A DNA stretch of 64,000 nt, taken from positions 2,170,001-2,234,000 of the forward strand of contig NZ_CP042856.1 of the NCBI RefSeq assembly GCF_008001035.1, written 5' to 3'. The stretch is from Salinibacterium sp. dk2585. GTDB taxonomy: Bacteria; Actinomycetota; Actinomycetes; Actinomycetales; Microbacteriaceae. Position 1 is the stretch's first letter. Every line of letters starts with the position of its first letter. The position numbers and the translations under genes are program-made. Of this stretch, positions 48,453 to 57,975 are shown piece by piece. The notes below the pieces were generated by a model. It worked only from the letters and a program-made list of their open reading frames with translations. It was not told the origin of the DNA and searched no databases.

Positions 48453-49691
48453 ATGGCAGACACGGGCCTTCGAACAACCCACCTTTCAGCGGCGCAGGCG
48501 CGCCGCCTGGCTCTTGGCGCGCAGGGCTTCGGGGCGCGACTCGGCGAGGGCGGTGGCATCCGTCGACTTCGTGGCCTCGTGCGGAGTCTCGGCCTGTTGC
48601 AGCTCGACTCCGTGAACGTCTTCGAGCGCAGCCACTACCTTCCCGCCTTCTCGCGGCTCGGGGCGTATGACAAGACGCAGCTCGACCGGCTCACCTTCGA
48701 GCCGGCGGGTGGGCACACGGAGTACTGGGCCCACGAGGCTGCCGTGATCCCTCTCGAGAGCTGGCCGCTCCTGCGCTGGCGCATGGATGACCGTCGTGCA
48801 AAGGCGCTGGGCGACCCCGAGCACTGGGCGCGCAGCAACCGGGCAATGCTCGCCTGGCTTCGCGATGAGCTCGCAGAGAAGGGGCCGCTCGCGGCGAGCG
48901 CGATCGAGCACGACGCGAACCGTCGGCGTGGGCCGTGGTGGGGCTGGTCGGATGTCAAGCGCGGCCTCGAGTACCTCTTCGCCTGGGGCGACGTCGTGAG
49001 CGCTGGCCGCACCCGATTCGAGCGCCGCTATGCGCTGCCCGAGCAGGTCATGCCCCGACACATCCTCGACACGACCGTCGAGCGCTCGGAGGCCCAGCGC
49101 CAGCTCATCGAGATCGGGGCTCGCGCCCACGGCGTCGGCACCGCGGCCGACCTCGCCGACTATTTCCGCATGTCGACCGCCGAGGCGAGTGCCGCCATCC
49201 GCAGCTTGGAAGACGAGGGGGTGCTCGAGCCCGTCAGGGTCGAGGGCTGGACTCGCGGCACCAAGGCGCTCCCCGCCTGGAAGCATCGCGAGGCAACGGT
49301 GCCGCGGCGCATCCAGACCACGGGCCTCCTCTCGCCCTTCGACCCCGTCGTCTGGTTTCGCCCGAGAGCGGAGCGCCTCTTCAACTTCCATTACCGCATC
49401 GAGATCTACACCCCCGAACCAAAGCGGGTCTACGGCTACTACTCCCTGCCGATACTGCTCGACGACGACATCGTCGGCAGGGTCGACCTCAAGAGCGACC
49501 GCAAGGCCGGCATCCTGCGCGTGCAGTCCGCGTGGCAGGAGGCGGATGCGCCCGCCGAGACGGCGGCACGGCTCGCTCCCCTGCTGCAGCAGACCGCCGC
49601 ATGGCAGGGCCTCGGCGAGGTCGAGGTCGTCGATCGCGGCACGCTCGCCCCAGCGCTCGCCGCCGAGCTTCGCGTGCGCACGATTTCATAA
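48453..49691 (+). CDS. YcaQ/AlkX-type DNA glycosylase (HTH_42 family)
   Basis: 412 residues. The conserved LGLLQLDSVNVFERSHYLPAFSRLG holds the QxD catalytic motif (QLD, about 48-50) of the YcaQ branch, which unhooks interstrand crosslinks and removes bulky alkyl bases. Winged-helix repeats follow (SAIRSLEDEGVLEPV, then LSPFDPVVWFR). I chose the ATG at 48453 (GGAG six bases upstream). A GTG at 48441 is the alternative. Confidence 0.87.
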   Translation: MADTGLRTTHLSAAQARRLALGAQGFGARLGEGGGIRRLRGLVRSLGLLQLDSVNVFERSHYLPAFSRLGAYDKTQLDRLTFEPAGGHTEYWAHEAAVIPLESWPLLRWRMDDRRAKALGDPEHWARSNRAMLAWLRDELAEKGPLAASAIEHDANRRRGPWWGWSDVKRGLEYLFAWGDVVSAGRTRFERRYALPEQVMPRHILDTTVERSEAQRQLIEIGARAHGVGTAADLADYFRMSTAEASAAIRSLEDEGVLEPVRVEGWTRGTKALPAWKHREATVPRRIQTTGLLSPFDPVVWFRPRAERLFNFHYRIEIYTPEPKRVYGYYSLPILLDDDIVGRVDLKSDRKAGILRVQSAWQEADAPAETAARLAPLLQQTAAWQGLGEVEVVDRGTLAPALAAELRVRTIS

Positions 49692-49742
49692 CACTCCAGG
49701 CGCAGGCGACTCCTCAATCTCGGCGAGCCTCAGAATCAGAGC

Positions 49743-50837
49743 ATGACTCACCCAAGCCGCCAGCTCGCCATTGTTGTGGCATCCGTCCTCGCCGTTGTGG
49801 CGCTCGCGGCATGTGGAACGCCGACGCCGATCACCTCGGCACCCGCACCGGCGGCCGCCGAGCCAACACCGACCCCGTCCAGCACCCCGCCGCCATTCGA
49901 TCGTGTCGATCTGGCCTGTGACGACCTCGGCACTGCTGAAAGCTTTTCCGCGCTCTTGGGAACCCCGGTCACAGAACGTAATCCTCTCGCCTCGTCGGCA
50001 GCAGTCTCCGAGTCCATGTCACGGTATGCCCCGATCCTTGTGCTCGGCGGGCTCATCTGCGAGTGGTCGGATGACGTCCCGTCGAGCCCACTCGTGCTCT
50101 CGTCGGGACATGGCCACGTCGGGGTATATGTCATCGTCGTCCCCGCCACGGAAGATGGCTGGCAGTACTACACCGACATGGGTTACGCGAGCTCCAACAG
50201 AGAGCAGTACTGCGACGAATTCGGCTGTGTCATCGAGGACTATACGAACGGCTACTGGACCAGCGCTGGCGCGTTCGGCGGAGGTACTGGAGATACGCTT
50301 ATGGCGCGTCTCGCGGCCATCGCTGACCTGACTGCCTGGTTGACTCCCCCTGAGCACGTGGTCGTTGACGGGCCGCCCTACTCCGACCTCTGCACCGATG
50401 CCTTCCCAGAATATGACGTTCGAGCCATCACCGGGTCGAACGCCCCGTTTGAGCAATTAGGAGGCGGAGGATGGAGCCTTTGGGGTAACGCCATGCGAGA
50501 AGCATCCTTCCGCCAGTGCGGTTACACCGCTGTGGACGAGCAGTCCAACCCAGTCTTCGGGGCGAGGGCCGCGCTACTACCCGACGGAGCAGATATCGCC
50601 CGTTCCGCGATCCGGGTGGCGAAGCTCCCATCGCCTCCTGAGCCGCTGGACGCAGACGGGCCCGCGGCATTCATCCGGTGCGGTGAAGTTGACACGCGCT
50701 GCATTGTCGACGTGATCATCGGGGATGACTGGTATGAAGTCACGGCGTACGGATCCGAAGCCGGCGCCGTGCCGCGAGGGGCGAGGGCGACCGCCGAGGA
50801 CCTCACCGCGCTGGTGATCGAGCGCGCGGGCGCCTAG
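49743..50837 (+). CDS. hypothetical lipoprotein
   Basis: 364 residues. Signal peptide with lipobox LAAC (cysteine at about 24), a Pro/Thr/Ala-rich linker (about 26-52), then two domains, each with paired cysteines (about 58-98 and 220-330). No family recognised. The codon use is slightly less GC-rich at third positions than the neighbours (for example CAATTAGGAGGC near 50455), so it may be a faster-evolving or acquired gene. Its stop shares a CTAG tetramer with the htpX stop. Confidence 0.65.
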   Translation: MTHPSRQLAIVVASVLAVVALAACGTPTPITSAPAPAAAEPTPTPSSTPPPFDRVDLACDDLGTAESFSALLGTPVTERNPLASSAAVSESMSRYAPILVLGGLICEWSDDVPSSPLVLSSGHGHVGVYVIVVPATEDGWQYYTDMGYASSNREQYCDEFGCVIEDYTNGYWTSAGAFGGGTGDTLMARLAAIADLTAWLTPPEHVVVDGPPYSDLCTDAFPEYDVRAITGSNAPFEQLGGGGWSLWGNAMREASFRQCGYTAVDEQSNPVFGARAALLPDGADIARSAIRVAKLPSPPEPLDADGPAAFIRCGEVDTRCIVDVIIGDDWYEVTAYGSEAGAVPRGARATAEDLTALVIERAGA

Positions 50838-51718
50838 AAGCCGCTGCCGATCGTGCGGAGGCGGGCGATGCGCTTCTCGATGGGCGGATGCGTAGAGAAC
50901 ATCCGGTCCACGATGCCCGGTTTGGTCGGATCGCTCAACCACATGTGCGCCATAGAGGTGTTCTGACGCTTCATTGGCCGCCCGTACTCCGCCAGTTTTG
51001 CAAGGGCACTCGCAAGGGCCTCCGGATGCCGCGTGGTCATGGCACCCGTCGCATCCGCGAGGTATTCACGTTCACGTGAGACGGCCGCCTGCACCATGGT
51101 CGCCGCGAGCGGGGCCAAGATCATGGCGGCGATGCCCAGGATCAGCACGATCGGGTTGCCGCCGTTGTTGTTGCGGTTGCCGCCGAAGAACGACATGCGC
51201 ATGAGCATGTCGGCGATAAAGCCGATCGCGACGACGAGACCGAACACGATTGTCGTGACCCGGATGTCGTAGTTCTTGACGTGCCCCATCTCGTGCGCCA
51301 TGACGCCCTCGAGCTCGGCATCCGTCATCATGTCCAGCAGGCCCGTCGTCGCGGCGACGACAGCGTGCTTCGGGTCGCGGCCGGCCGCGAAGGCGTTGGG
51401 TGCAGGATCGTCGACGACGTAGACCTTGGGCATTGGGAGCCCCTCGGTGATCGAGAGGTTCTCGACGATGCGATACAGGCGCGGGTCGTCACGCTTCTCG
51501 ATCGGGCGCGCGCCGCTCAGTGCGACCGCCTGGCTGCCCGAGGCGAAGTACTGGATCACCACATAGATCAGGGCACCGACGAGCGTGCCGGTGAAGATGC
51601 CCCAGCTGCCGCCGCCCCAGATCTGGTCCGCGGCAAAGGCGAGCACGGCGATGAGCACGAGGAACAGCAGGATGATGAAGACGGTGTTGCGCTTGTTCCT
51701 CGCTATGGCGCGATACAT
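50834..51718 (-). CDS. htpX: membrane-bound M48 zinc metalloprotease HtpX
   Basis: 294 residues. Two N-terminal membrane segments (about 12-30 and 40-60), then the zinc site H142-E143-H146 (MAHEMGHVKNYD) and further membrane segments (about 155-205). HtpX degrades damaged membrane proteins. It follows lemA by 20 bases, a frequent pairing in bacteria, so the two probably act together. Confidence 0.94.
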   Translation of the reverse strand: MYRAIARNKRNTVFIILLFLVLIAVLAFAADQIWGGGSWGIFTGTLVGALIYVVIQYFASGSQAVALSGARPIEKRDDPRLYRIVENLSITEGLPMPKVYVVDDPAPNAFAAGRDPKHAVVAATTGLLDMMTDAELEGVMAHEMGHVKNYDIRVTTIVFGLVVAIGFIADMLMRMSFFGGNRNNNGGNPIVLILGIAAMILAPLAATMVQAAVSREREYLADATGAMTTRHPEALASALAKLAEYGRPMKRQNTSMAHMWLSDPTKPGIVDRMFSTHPPIEKRIARLRTIGSGF

Positions 51719-51738
51719 TCAGCCCCCGACGCTCGCGG

Positions 51739-52305
51739 TCAGAACTGGACGCGCGGCGGCTCGGCGATGGCCGCCGAGTCCGACACCTCGAAGAACTCAC
51801 GCTCGGTGAAGCCGAGGCCGCGCACGAAGAGCGTGTTGGGGAAGACCTTGATCTTGGTGTTGAGCTCGCGAACCCCGCCGTTGTAGAAACGGCGAGCAGC
51901 CTGGATCTTGTCTTCAGTGTCGACGAGCTCGCCCTGCAGCTGCAGGTAGTTCTGGCTCGCCTGGAGCTGCGGGTATGCCTCGGCGACGGCGAAGATGCTC
52001 TTGAGCGCCGACTGCATGTGGTTCTCAGCGACCGCCGCCTCGGCGGGGCTGCCCGCGCTGAGGGACTCCGCGCGAGCCTTTGTGACCGCCTCAAAGACGC
52101 TCTTCTCGTGCGCCGCATACCCCTTGACCGTCTCGATCAGGTTCGGCAGGAGGTCGGCACGTCGCTTGAGCTGCACCGTGATGTCACTCCACGCCTCGTC
52201 GACGCGCACATTGAGGGTGACTAGGCCGTTGTAGGTGGCCCAGAGATAGATGCCCACCACCACGACGAGCAGGACGATGATGCCGAAGATGATGAGGAGT
52301 TCCAT
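51739..52305 (-). CDS. lemA: LemA family protein
   Basis: 188 residues. One N-terminal membrane segment (about 4-24), then a helical domain with YNGLVTLNVRVDEAWSDI, VQLKRRADLLPNLIETVKGY and RRFYNGGVRELNTKIKVFPN, all diagnostic. The family is of uncertain function and is often encoded with htpX, as here. The ATG at 52305 is preceded at six bases by TATAGT, with no ribosome site. Confidence 0.93.
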   Translation of the reverse strand: MELLIIFGIIVLLVVVVGIYLWATYNGLVTLNVRVDEAWSDITVQLKRRADLLPNLIETVKGYAAHEKSVFEAVTKARAESLSAGSPAEAAVAENHMQSALKSIFAVAEAYPQLQASQNYLQLQGELVDTEDKIQAARRFYNGGVRELNTKIKVFPNTLFVRGLGFTEREFFEVSDSAAIAEPPRVQF

Positions 52306-52311
52306 GGCAGA

Positions 52312-52317
52312 ACTATA
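52312..52317 (-). promoter_or_regulatory. -10 box of lemA-htpX (leaderless type)
   Basis: TATAGT on the minus strand, six bases, then the ATG at 52305. This is the best -10 match of the leaderless set. Confidence 0.6.
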
Positions 52318-52348
52318 GCGAAGCGCTCCTGAGCCCTGCCTGCGGGTT

Positions 52349-53698
52349 CTACGGCCCCAGAACGCGCCGAATGTAGGCATTCGTGAACGTGCGGGAGGGG
52401 TCAAGTCGGTCACGTATGGCGAGGAACTCGGCGAAGCGCTCGTAGCGGGGTTCGAGGGCCGCGGCATCCTGCGTGTGCATCTTGCCCCAGTGCGGTCTCC
52501 CATCGTGGGCAGAGAGAATCGACTCCACCGAGGCGAAGTATTCGCGATGATCGTCGCGAAAGTACCGGTGTACGGCGATATAGCCACTCTCGCGGCCATG
52601 CGAGGTCGACAGGAGAGAATCGTCGGGCGCGGTTGCCCTCACCTCGAGGGGGAACGATATGCGCCAACCCCTGGCCTCGATCAGCGCGCGCACCTGTCGA
52701 AGGGCCGAGGGCAGCGCCTCAACCGGTACCGAATACTCCATCTCACGAAACCGCACGGCGCGCTGGGTGGCGAAGACCCGGTGCGAGGCATCCGTGAACT
52801 CGCGGTCGCCGATGAGCTTTGTTGCGAGCCTGTTCACGGAGGGGATCGCCGCGGGCACGACGCGTCCCAGGCTGCAAGTGACCTGGAACACCCCGTTCGA
52901 CAGCAGGGACTCGTCGACCCAGCGGCTCAAGGACGAGAGCGGGGCGGATGCCGCATCCGCCGGCAGCCTCGTGTTGGTCTTCGTCAGCACCGCCCGGGTG
53001 TGCGGAAACCAATAAAACTCGAAGTGGTCCGCGCCACGCATTCGGTCGACGAGGTTCTCCAGCACGACCTCGAGGCGCTCCGGGCGCTCGACGGCGTGGA
53101 GAAGAAACGCGGGGACACACTGGATCGTCACATCGACCAGCACGCCGAGCGCGCCAAGGCCGAGTCTCACGGCGGGCAGCAACTCGCTCGACTCGTCAAC
53201 CGAGAGGACATCCCCCTCCGCCGTCACAAGCGTGACCCCGACGATTCGCGCAGCCAGCCCACCGAAGCGGATGCCCGTGCCGTGGGTACCGGTCGAGATG
53301 GCACCGGCGACCGTCTGCCGGTCGATGTCCCCCATGTTCTCCAGCGCCAGGCCGTGGGGCGCGAGCAGCTCGGCGAGATCGTGGAGACGCGTGCCGGCGC
53401 CCACACGGGCACGGGCAGTCGCGGCATCCACCTCATAGAGGCCGCTGAGCGCCGAGACGTCCACCTGCACTCCGGGAGCCGCGGCGATCGCCGAGAAACT
53501 GTGGCCCGACCCGACCGAGGTGACCGCGAGGTTCCTGTCGCGTGCAAAGCCGACCGTTGCCACCAGTTCCTCGACCGAGCGCGGACGAGCTAGGAATGCG
53601 GGTGAGGCTGATGCTGAACGGCCCCAGTTTCGCCAGCGGCGACCGGGCAGCACGAATTCAGGGACGAGCTCGCCGAGGTAAGACACGAGACCGCTCAC
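52349..53698 (-). CDS. D-arabinono-1,4-lactone oxidase family flavoprotein
   Basis: 449 residues. An FAD-binding domain of the vanillyl-alcohol oxidase type, with the covalent flavin histidine H66 in SVGSGHSFSA and GAISTGTHGTG, and a C-terminal ALO domain (WGKMHTQDAAALEPRYERF, then LDPSRTF). Relatives oxidise aldonolactones, sometimes to ascorbate-like products. Start GTG overlaps the stop of the upstream PLP gene by 4 bases. Confidence 0.9.
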   Translation of the reverse strand: MSGLVSYLGELVPEFVLPGRRWRNWGRSASASPAFLARPRSVEELVATVGFARDRNLAVTSVGSGHSFSAIAAAPGVQVDVSALSGLYEVDAATARARVGAGTRLHDLAELLAPHGLALENMGDIDRQTVAGAISTGTHGTGIRFGGLAARIVGVTLVTAEGDVLSVDESSELLPAVRLGLGALGVLVDVTIQCVPAFLLHAVERPERLEVVLENLVDRMRGADHFEFYWFPHTRAVLTKTNTRLPADAASAPLSSLSRWVDESLLSNGVFQVTCSLGRVVPAAIPSVNRLATKLIGDREFTDASHRVFATQRAVRFREMEYSVPVEALPSALRQVRALIEARGWRISFPLEVRATAPDDSLLSTSHGRESGYIAVHRYFRDDHREYFASVESILSAHDGRPHWGKMHTQDAAALEPRYERFAEFLAIRDRLDPSRTFTNAYIRRVLGP

Positions 53699-54954
53699 AG
53701 GAACGCCATCCCATCTCCCCGGTAGGTCGGCGCGGTACCGACAACCACCTCATTGCCCACCTCGCCGTCAACGAGTGCGTACTCGTTCACATGCTCCGAC
53801 AGTTCCCCCGCCTTCGAATGCCGCAGCCACACGCGGTCACCCACCGCAAGGCGCGCCGCTCCCGGGCCCGCGAGAGGGGTCTGGACCTCGCCCGCCATCT
53901 CGCGAGGCAGCATCCGAAGTCCCTCAGGCCACATGGCAAGCGGCAATCGATCGGTGCCAGGAGGGCCCGACGCGATCCAGCCTCCTCCGAGCAGCGTCGC
54001 AAGATGCGGCCGCGGCTTGCGGACCACCGGCAGGGCGAAGGCCGCGGCGGGTGCCGGGGAGAAGCTGCGGTAGTGGTCGAAGAGGTGCGGACCGAAGAGT
54101 CCGCTGCCCGCCGCGACCTCCGTGACCGCCACCTCTGCCGTCGTGGATTCGAGTGAACCAGTGCCACCGCCGTTGACGAACTCGAGAGCGGCCACGTCAC
54201 GAACGGCCGCCACGGCGAGAGCCCTCCGCTCGGCAAGCTCCAGCGTCGAGCGTCGCTTGGCCCAGCGGATGATCGCCCCGCCGGCAGGGCCGGAGTCATC
54301 CGCCAGGCCAGCCAACTGGCCCTCGTAGGCCATCATTCCAACCAGCGCGAAGCCGGGCCGCCCCACGATCGCCTCGGCGAGGGCTCGAGCCTGGGCGACC
54401 GTGTGCACGGGAGAACGCCACGTGCCGACGTGGCCGAGAGCGCGGGAGTCCCAGGATGCGTCGAGCTCCAGACACAACCTCACGCAGCTTCGAGCCGTGG
54501 GCGGTACGACACTGTCAATGAGTTCGAGGTGGTCGATCGAGTCGACCATGAGGGTCACGCGGGCGGCGGCATCCTCATCGCTGGCGAGCCGCGCGATGGC
54601 CTCGCGATCGACCGTGGGGTACCCCACGACGATGTCGTCAATCGCCCGGTGGCTGCCGGACGGCGCAGCCAGCCACAACGCCTCGGCGAGCGTGTAGGCC
54701 AGCACTCCACCGAAGCCGGGCTGCGCGAGCACAGAGTCCAACACCGAGCGCACGCGAAGTGACTTGCTGGCGACCCGGATGCGCGTGCCGCCCGCGCGGC
54801 ACCGAAGGTCGTGCGCGTTGGCGGCGAGCGCCGGGAGCGACAGGACGGCCACCGGGGGGTCGAGGTGGGCGGTCGCTCGGGTGAGCCCCTCCCAGTATTC
54901 AGGGGCGCTCCACTGGGCCGCCGAGCGCTCGGGGAGGGCGACAGGCTCGGGCAT
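53695..54954 (-). CDS. D-serine dehydratase-like / alanine racemase N-domain PLP enzyme
   Basis: 419 residues. A fold-type III PLP barrel with the lysine K64 in RIRVASKSLRVRSVL, a phosphate loop FVNGGGTGSLEST, and a C-terminal D-serine-dehydratase-like domain (GDRVWLRHSKAGELSEHVNEY). Relatives act on D-amino acids (dehydratase, D-threonine aldolase). The exact reaction is not clear. ATG at 54954 with GAGGGTGGGG upstream. Coupled to the lactone oxidase. Confidence 0.82.
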   Translation of the reverse strand: MPEPVALPERSAAQWSAPEYWEGLTRATAHLDPPVAVLSLPALAANAHDLRCRAGGTRIRVASKSLRVRSVLDSVLAQPGFGGVLAYTLAEALWLAAPSGSHRAIDDIVVGYPTVDREAIARLASDEDAAARVTLMVDSIDHLELIDSVVPPTARSCVRLCLELDASWDSRALGHVGTWRSPVHTVAQARALAEAIVGRPGFALVGMMAYEGQLAGLADDSGPAGGAIIRWAKRRSTLELAERRALAVAAVRDVAALEFVNGGGTGSLESTTAEVAVTEVAAGSGLFGPHLFDHYRSFSPAPAAAFALPVVRKPRPHLATLLGGGWIASGPPGTDRLPLAMWPEGLRMLPREMAGEVQTPLAGPGAARLAVGDRVWLRHSKAGELSEHVNEYALVDGEVGNEVVVGTAPTYRGDGMAFL

Positions 54955-55006
54955 GTCCCCACCCTCGCGGCACGGCGGCCCCGGTGTCAACCGGAGGAGC
55001 TAGCCC

Positions 55007-56590
55007 CTAACTGCTCCCGCTACTGCGACGGCGTCCACTGCCGGTGCCCTCCGCACCACCGCCCGATCCCGGCTGCGCAGCTCCTGCCGCGGCGGCAGCA
55101 TCGTCTTCATCGTGGGTGCCATGGGAGGCCTTCTCGGCCTCACTGCGCCGGTCCCAGCCGGGCTTGCGCAAGGCATAGAAGACGAGAGGTGGCGCACCGA
55201 GCACGACAATGACGAGCCCCACGATCCACGGGTAGGCGGCCGAGGGAAACGCAGTGAATCCGGATGGCGGAACAAATGCCAGCACGAACGCGGCGAGGCA
55301 CGCGAAAAAGCCGACGCCGGCGACGAGGTTCATCGCAGGAACCCTATAGGTGCGTTTGACGTTCGGCTCCTTGCGTCGCAGCACGATCGCTGCAGCGAAC
55401 ATCAGCATGTACATGATGAGGTACAGCGCCGCCGCCATGTCGATGAGCGCCACGAACGCCGCACTGACGTTCGGCACAATGACGAAGATTGCCGCGAGGA
55501 TAGTGACAATCGTGCCCTGCAGCATGAGGATTCCGGACTGGATGCCTGCCTTATTGCGCTTTTGTAGTGCGGGAGGCAGAAGACCCGTCTCCGCTGCGGC
55601 GAGCAGACCCTTCGAGGGACCGGCAATCCACGTGATGACCGATGCCAGAGCACCGGCGGCGATGAGTGCCGACACGATCGCGGTGGCCCAGCTCACGCCC
55701 CAGTGGTCGAAGTACTCCTGGAAGGCGAGCATGATCCCGTTCGTGAGGCCCAGTTCCTTCTCGGGGACCGCGATCGAGATGGCGAGCGTCGGCAGGATGA
55801 ACACCAGCAGAATCAGGATCGACGCGAGCAGCACCGACCGCGGATATCCGCGACCCGGGTCCTTCATCTGGTTCACGTGGACGGCATTGACTTCCATACC
55901 TGCATAGGCGAGCACGTTCGAGACGATCAGCACAATCGAGGCGATCCCGGTGAACGGAGGGATGATGGCGGAAGGATCCAGCGATACCTCACTCTTCTCA
56001 CCCGTGCCAAGCCAAATGAAACCGAAGATGATGAGCAGCACAGCGGGCAGAATCGTGCCCAGGATGCCGCCCCATGAGCCCAGCTTGGCGAAAAGGTTGC
56101 CACCGCGGAGCGTAACCAGGGTCGAACCCCAATAAAGCACGAGGATGATGATCGCGGTGTAGAGACCCGAGCTGGAGAGCGAGGGGTCGAGGAACACGAA
56201 CGCGAGGGCCGCCGCGATGAACGCGATCTGGGTTGGATACCAGACGACGTTCTGGATCCACTGCAGCCACACGGCTGTGAAACCCCAGCGGTTGCCAAAC
56301 GCCTCACGCACCCAGACGTAGACGCCGCCCTTCCAGCCTGTCGCGAGCTCCGCCGCGACCAGTGCCGTCGGGATAAGGAAGAAGACCGCGGGAATGATGT
56401 ACAGCGTGACGCTGCCGAGGCCATACACCGCCATAGCCGGGAGCGAGCGGAGGCTCGCGACCACGACAAGGGTCAGCAGTGCCAGCTGGCTGACGCCGAG
56501 GTAGGTACTTACAGCGTGCCGCGACGTGAGCGGATGATTGGAGGCGGCGTGAGCCGTCGCATCCTTGTTCTTGGAGGTATCCGTAGACAT
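55007..56590 (-). CDS. gadC: amino-acid permease, probable glutamate:GABA antiporter
   Basis: 527 residues, APC superfamily, 12 membrane segments. The N-terminal helix pair (SLRSLPAMAVYGLGSVTLYI) and GWKGGVYVWVREAFGNRWG are of the GadC/YjeM-like glutamate:GABA antiporter type. A hydrophilic C-terminal tail (about 475-527), rich in Ala, Gly, Ser and Arg, ends the protein. GadC proteins have a C-terminal plug that opens at low pH, but this tail does not resemble it closely. AGGAGA precedes the ATG. It follows gadB by 8 bases, which supports the role. Confidence 0.85.
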   Translation of the reverse strand: MSTDTSKNKDATAHAASNHPLTSRHAVSTYLGVSQLALLTLVVVASLRSLPAMAVYGLGSVTLYIIPAVFFLIPTALVAAELATGWKGGVYVWVREAFGNRWGFTAVWLQWIQNVVWYPTQIAFIAAALAFVFLDPSLSSSGLYTAIIILVLYWGSTLVTLRGGNLFAKLGSWGGILGTILPAVLLIIFGFIWLGTGEKSEVSLDPSAIIPPFTGIASIVLIVSNVLAYAGMEVNAVHVNQMKDPGRGYPRSVLLASILILLVFILPTLAISIAVPEKELGLTNGIMLAFQEYFDHWGVSWATAIVSALIAAGALASVITWIAGPSKGLLAAAETGLLPPALQKRNKAGIQSGILMLQGTIVTILAAIFVIVPNVSAAFVALIDMAAALYLIMYMLMFAAAIVLRRKEPNVKRTYRVPAMNLVAGVGFFACLAAFVLAFVPPSGFTAFPSAAYPWIVGLVIVVLGAPPLVFYALRKPGWDRRSEAEKASHGTHDEDDAAAAAGAAQPGSGGGAEGTGSGRRRSSGSS

Positions 56591-56598
56591 CGTGTCTC

Positions 56599-57975
56599 CT
56601 AGTGGTGGAAGCCGGAGTGCTGACCCTCGACGGGCATGGCCGACTCGAGCGCATCGAGGTACGCCGTCTCGGTCTCGATGTCGGCGAGCAGCTCGGCCGC
56701 GAGGTCCATGCTCAGGCCGTTGCGCACGACGATGCGTTGCACAGTGAGGTCTGTGAGGTTTTCGGGCATGGGGTAGGCCGGCACGAGCCAGCCCTTCATG
56801 CGCAGGCGATCCTGCAGATGGTAGAGGTTCCAGTTCGACGTGTGCCCCTCCTTCAGATACCACGCGAAGACCGGGATGTCGCTGCCGTCGTTCCAGAGAT
56901 CGAAGGCGCCGATCTTGGCAATCCCGTCTGAGAGGAACTTCGCGACATCCTGAGCGGCTTGCTGCACCGCGCGGTACCCCTCGAAACCGAGCCGGAGGAA
57001 CATGTAGTACTGGAGTAGCACCTGCGCACCGGGCCGCGAGAAGTTCAGCGCGAATGTCGGCATCTCCCCGCCCAGATAGCTCACCTTGAAGATCAGATCC
57101 TCGGGAAGCCACTGCGCTTGACGCCACACGACCCAGCCGAGTCCCGGATACACGAGGCCGTACTTGTGCCCCGAAGTACTAATGGAATGCACGCGCTCGA
57201 TCCGGAAGTCCCAGAGGAGGTCGGGCTGCAGGAAGGGGGCGATCATCGCCCCCGAGGCACCGTCCACGTGGATCGGCACGTCGATTCCGGTCTTCTCCTG
57301 AATCTTGTCGAGTGCCTTGGCAATCTCCGCGACCGGCTCGTACATGCCGGTGTAGGTGACGCCCATGATGGCGACGACGCCGATCGTGTTCTCGTCGACG
57401 TATTTCTCCAGATCGTGCCCGTCAAGCGTCTTGTGCTCCAGGCTGATGGGCACCAAGCGTGCCTCAACGTCGAAGTAGTTGCAGAACTTCTCCCAGCAGA
57501 CCTGCACCGCGGACGACATGACGAGGTTCGGCTTCGAGGCGTCCTTGCCCGCGACGCGACGCGCGTGCTGCCAGCGACGCTTGAACGCGAGACCGCCCAG
57601 CATGCAGGCCTCGGACGAACCTATCGTCGAGGTGCCGATGCTTTGGGAGGCCTCAGGGGCATTCCAGAGGTTCGCCAGCATGTGCCAGCAGTTGTCCTCG
57701 ATGGCCGCCGTCTGGGGATACTCATCCTTATCGATCATGTTCTTGTCGAACGCGTTCTCGTACACCTCCTTGGCTTTCTCATCCATCCAGGTGCCGACGA
57801 ACGTCGCGAGGTTCAGACGGGAGTTCCCATCCAACATGGTCTCGTCATCCACGATTTGCTTCGCCGTGTCGGGGAGGGACTCCTCCTGCGGAATGACATG
57901 GCGGGCGGCGATCGTCGCCTCGCCCCTTCGCGCGAACTGGGGGATCAGTTCTCCGTCTTCACGTGACGTGCTCAT
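56599..57975 (-). CDS. gadB: glutamate decarboxylase
   Basis: 458 residues. PLP-dependent decarboxylation of glutamate to GABA, consuming a proton. PLP lysine K271 in SISTSGHKYGLVYPG, aspartate in PIHVDGASGA (about 235-244), TSTIGSSEA, and a C-terminal GQHSGFHH whose terminal histidines recall the pH-sensing lid of enteric and lactobacillar enzymes. ATG at 57975 with AAGGAACGGAG upstream. With the permease it forms an acid-resistance operon, preceded by an array of GGGAC/GTCCC palindromes. Confidence 0.95.
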   Translation of the reverse strand: MSTSREDGELIPQFARRGEATIAARHVIPQEESLPDTAKQIVDDETMLDGNSRLNLATFVGTWMDEKAKEVYENAFDKNMIDKDEYPQTAAIEDNCWHMLANLWNAPEASQSIGTSTIGSSEACMLGGLAFKRRWQHARRVAGKDASKPNLVMSSAVQVCWEKFCNYFDVEARLVPISLEHKTLDGHDLEKYVDENTIGVVAIMGVTYTGMYEPVAEIAKALDKIQEKTGIDVPIHVDGASGAMIAPFLQPDLLWDFRIERVHSISTSGHKYGLVYPGLGWVVWRQAQWLPEDLIFKVSYLGGEMPTFALNFSRPGAQVLLQYYMFLRLGFEGYRAVQQAAQDVAKFLSDGIAKIGAFDLWNDGSDIPVFAWYLKEGHTSNWNLYHLQDRLRMKGWLVPAYPMPENLTDLTVQRIVVRNGLSMDLAAELLADIETETAYLDALESAMPVEGQHSGFHH

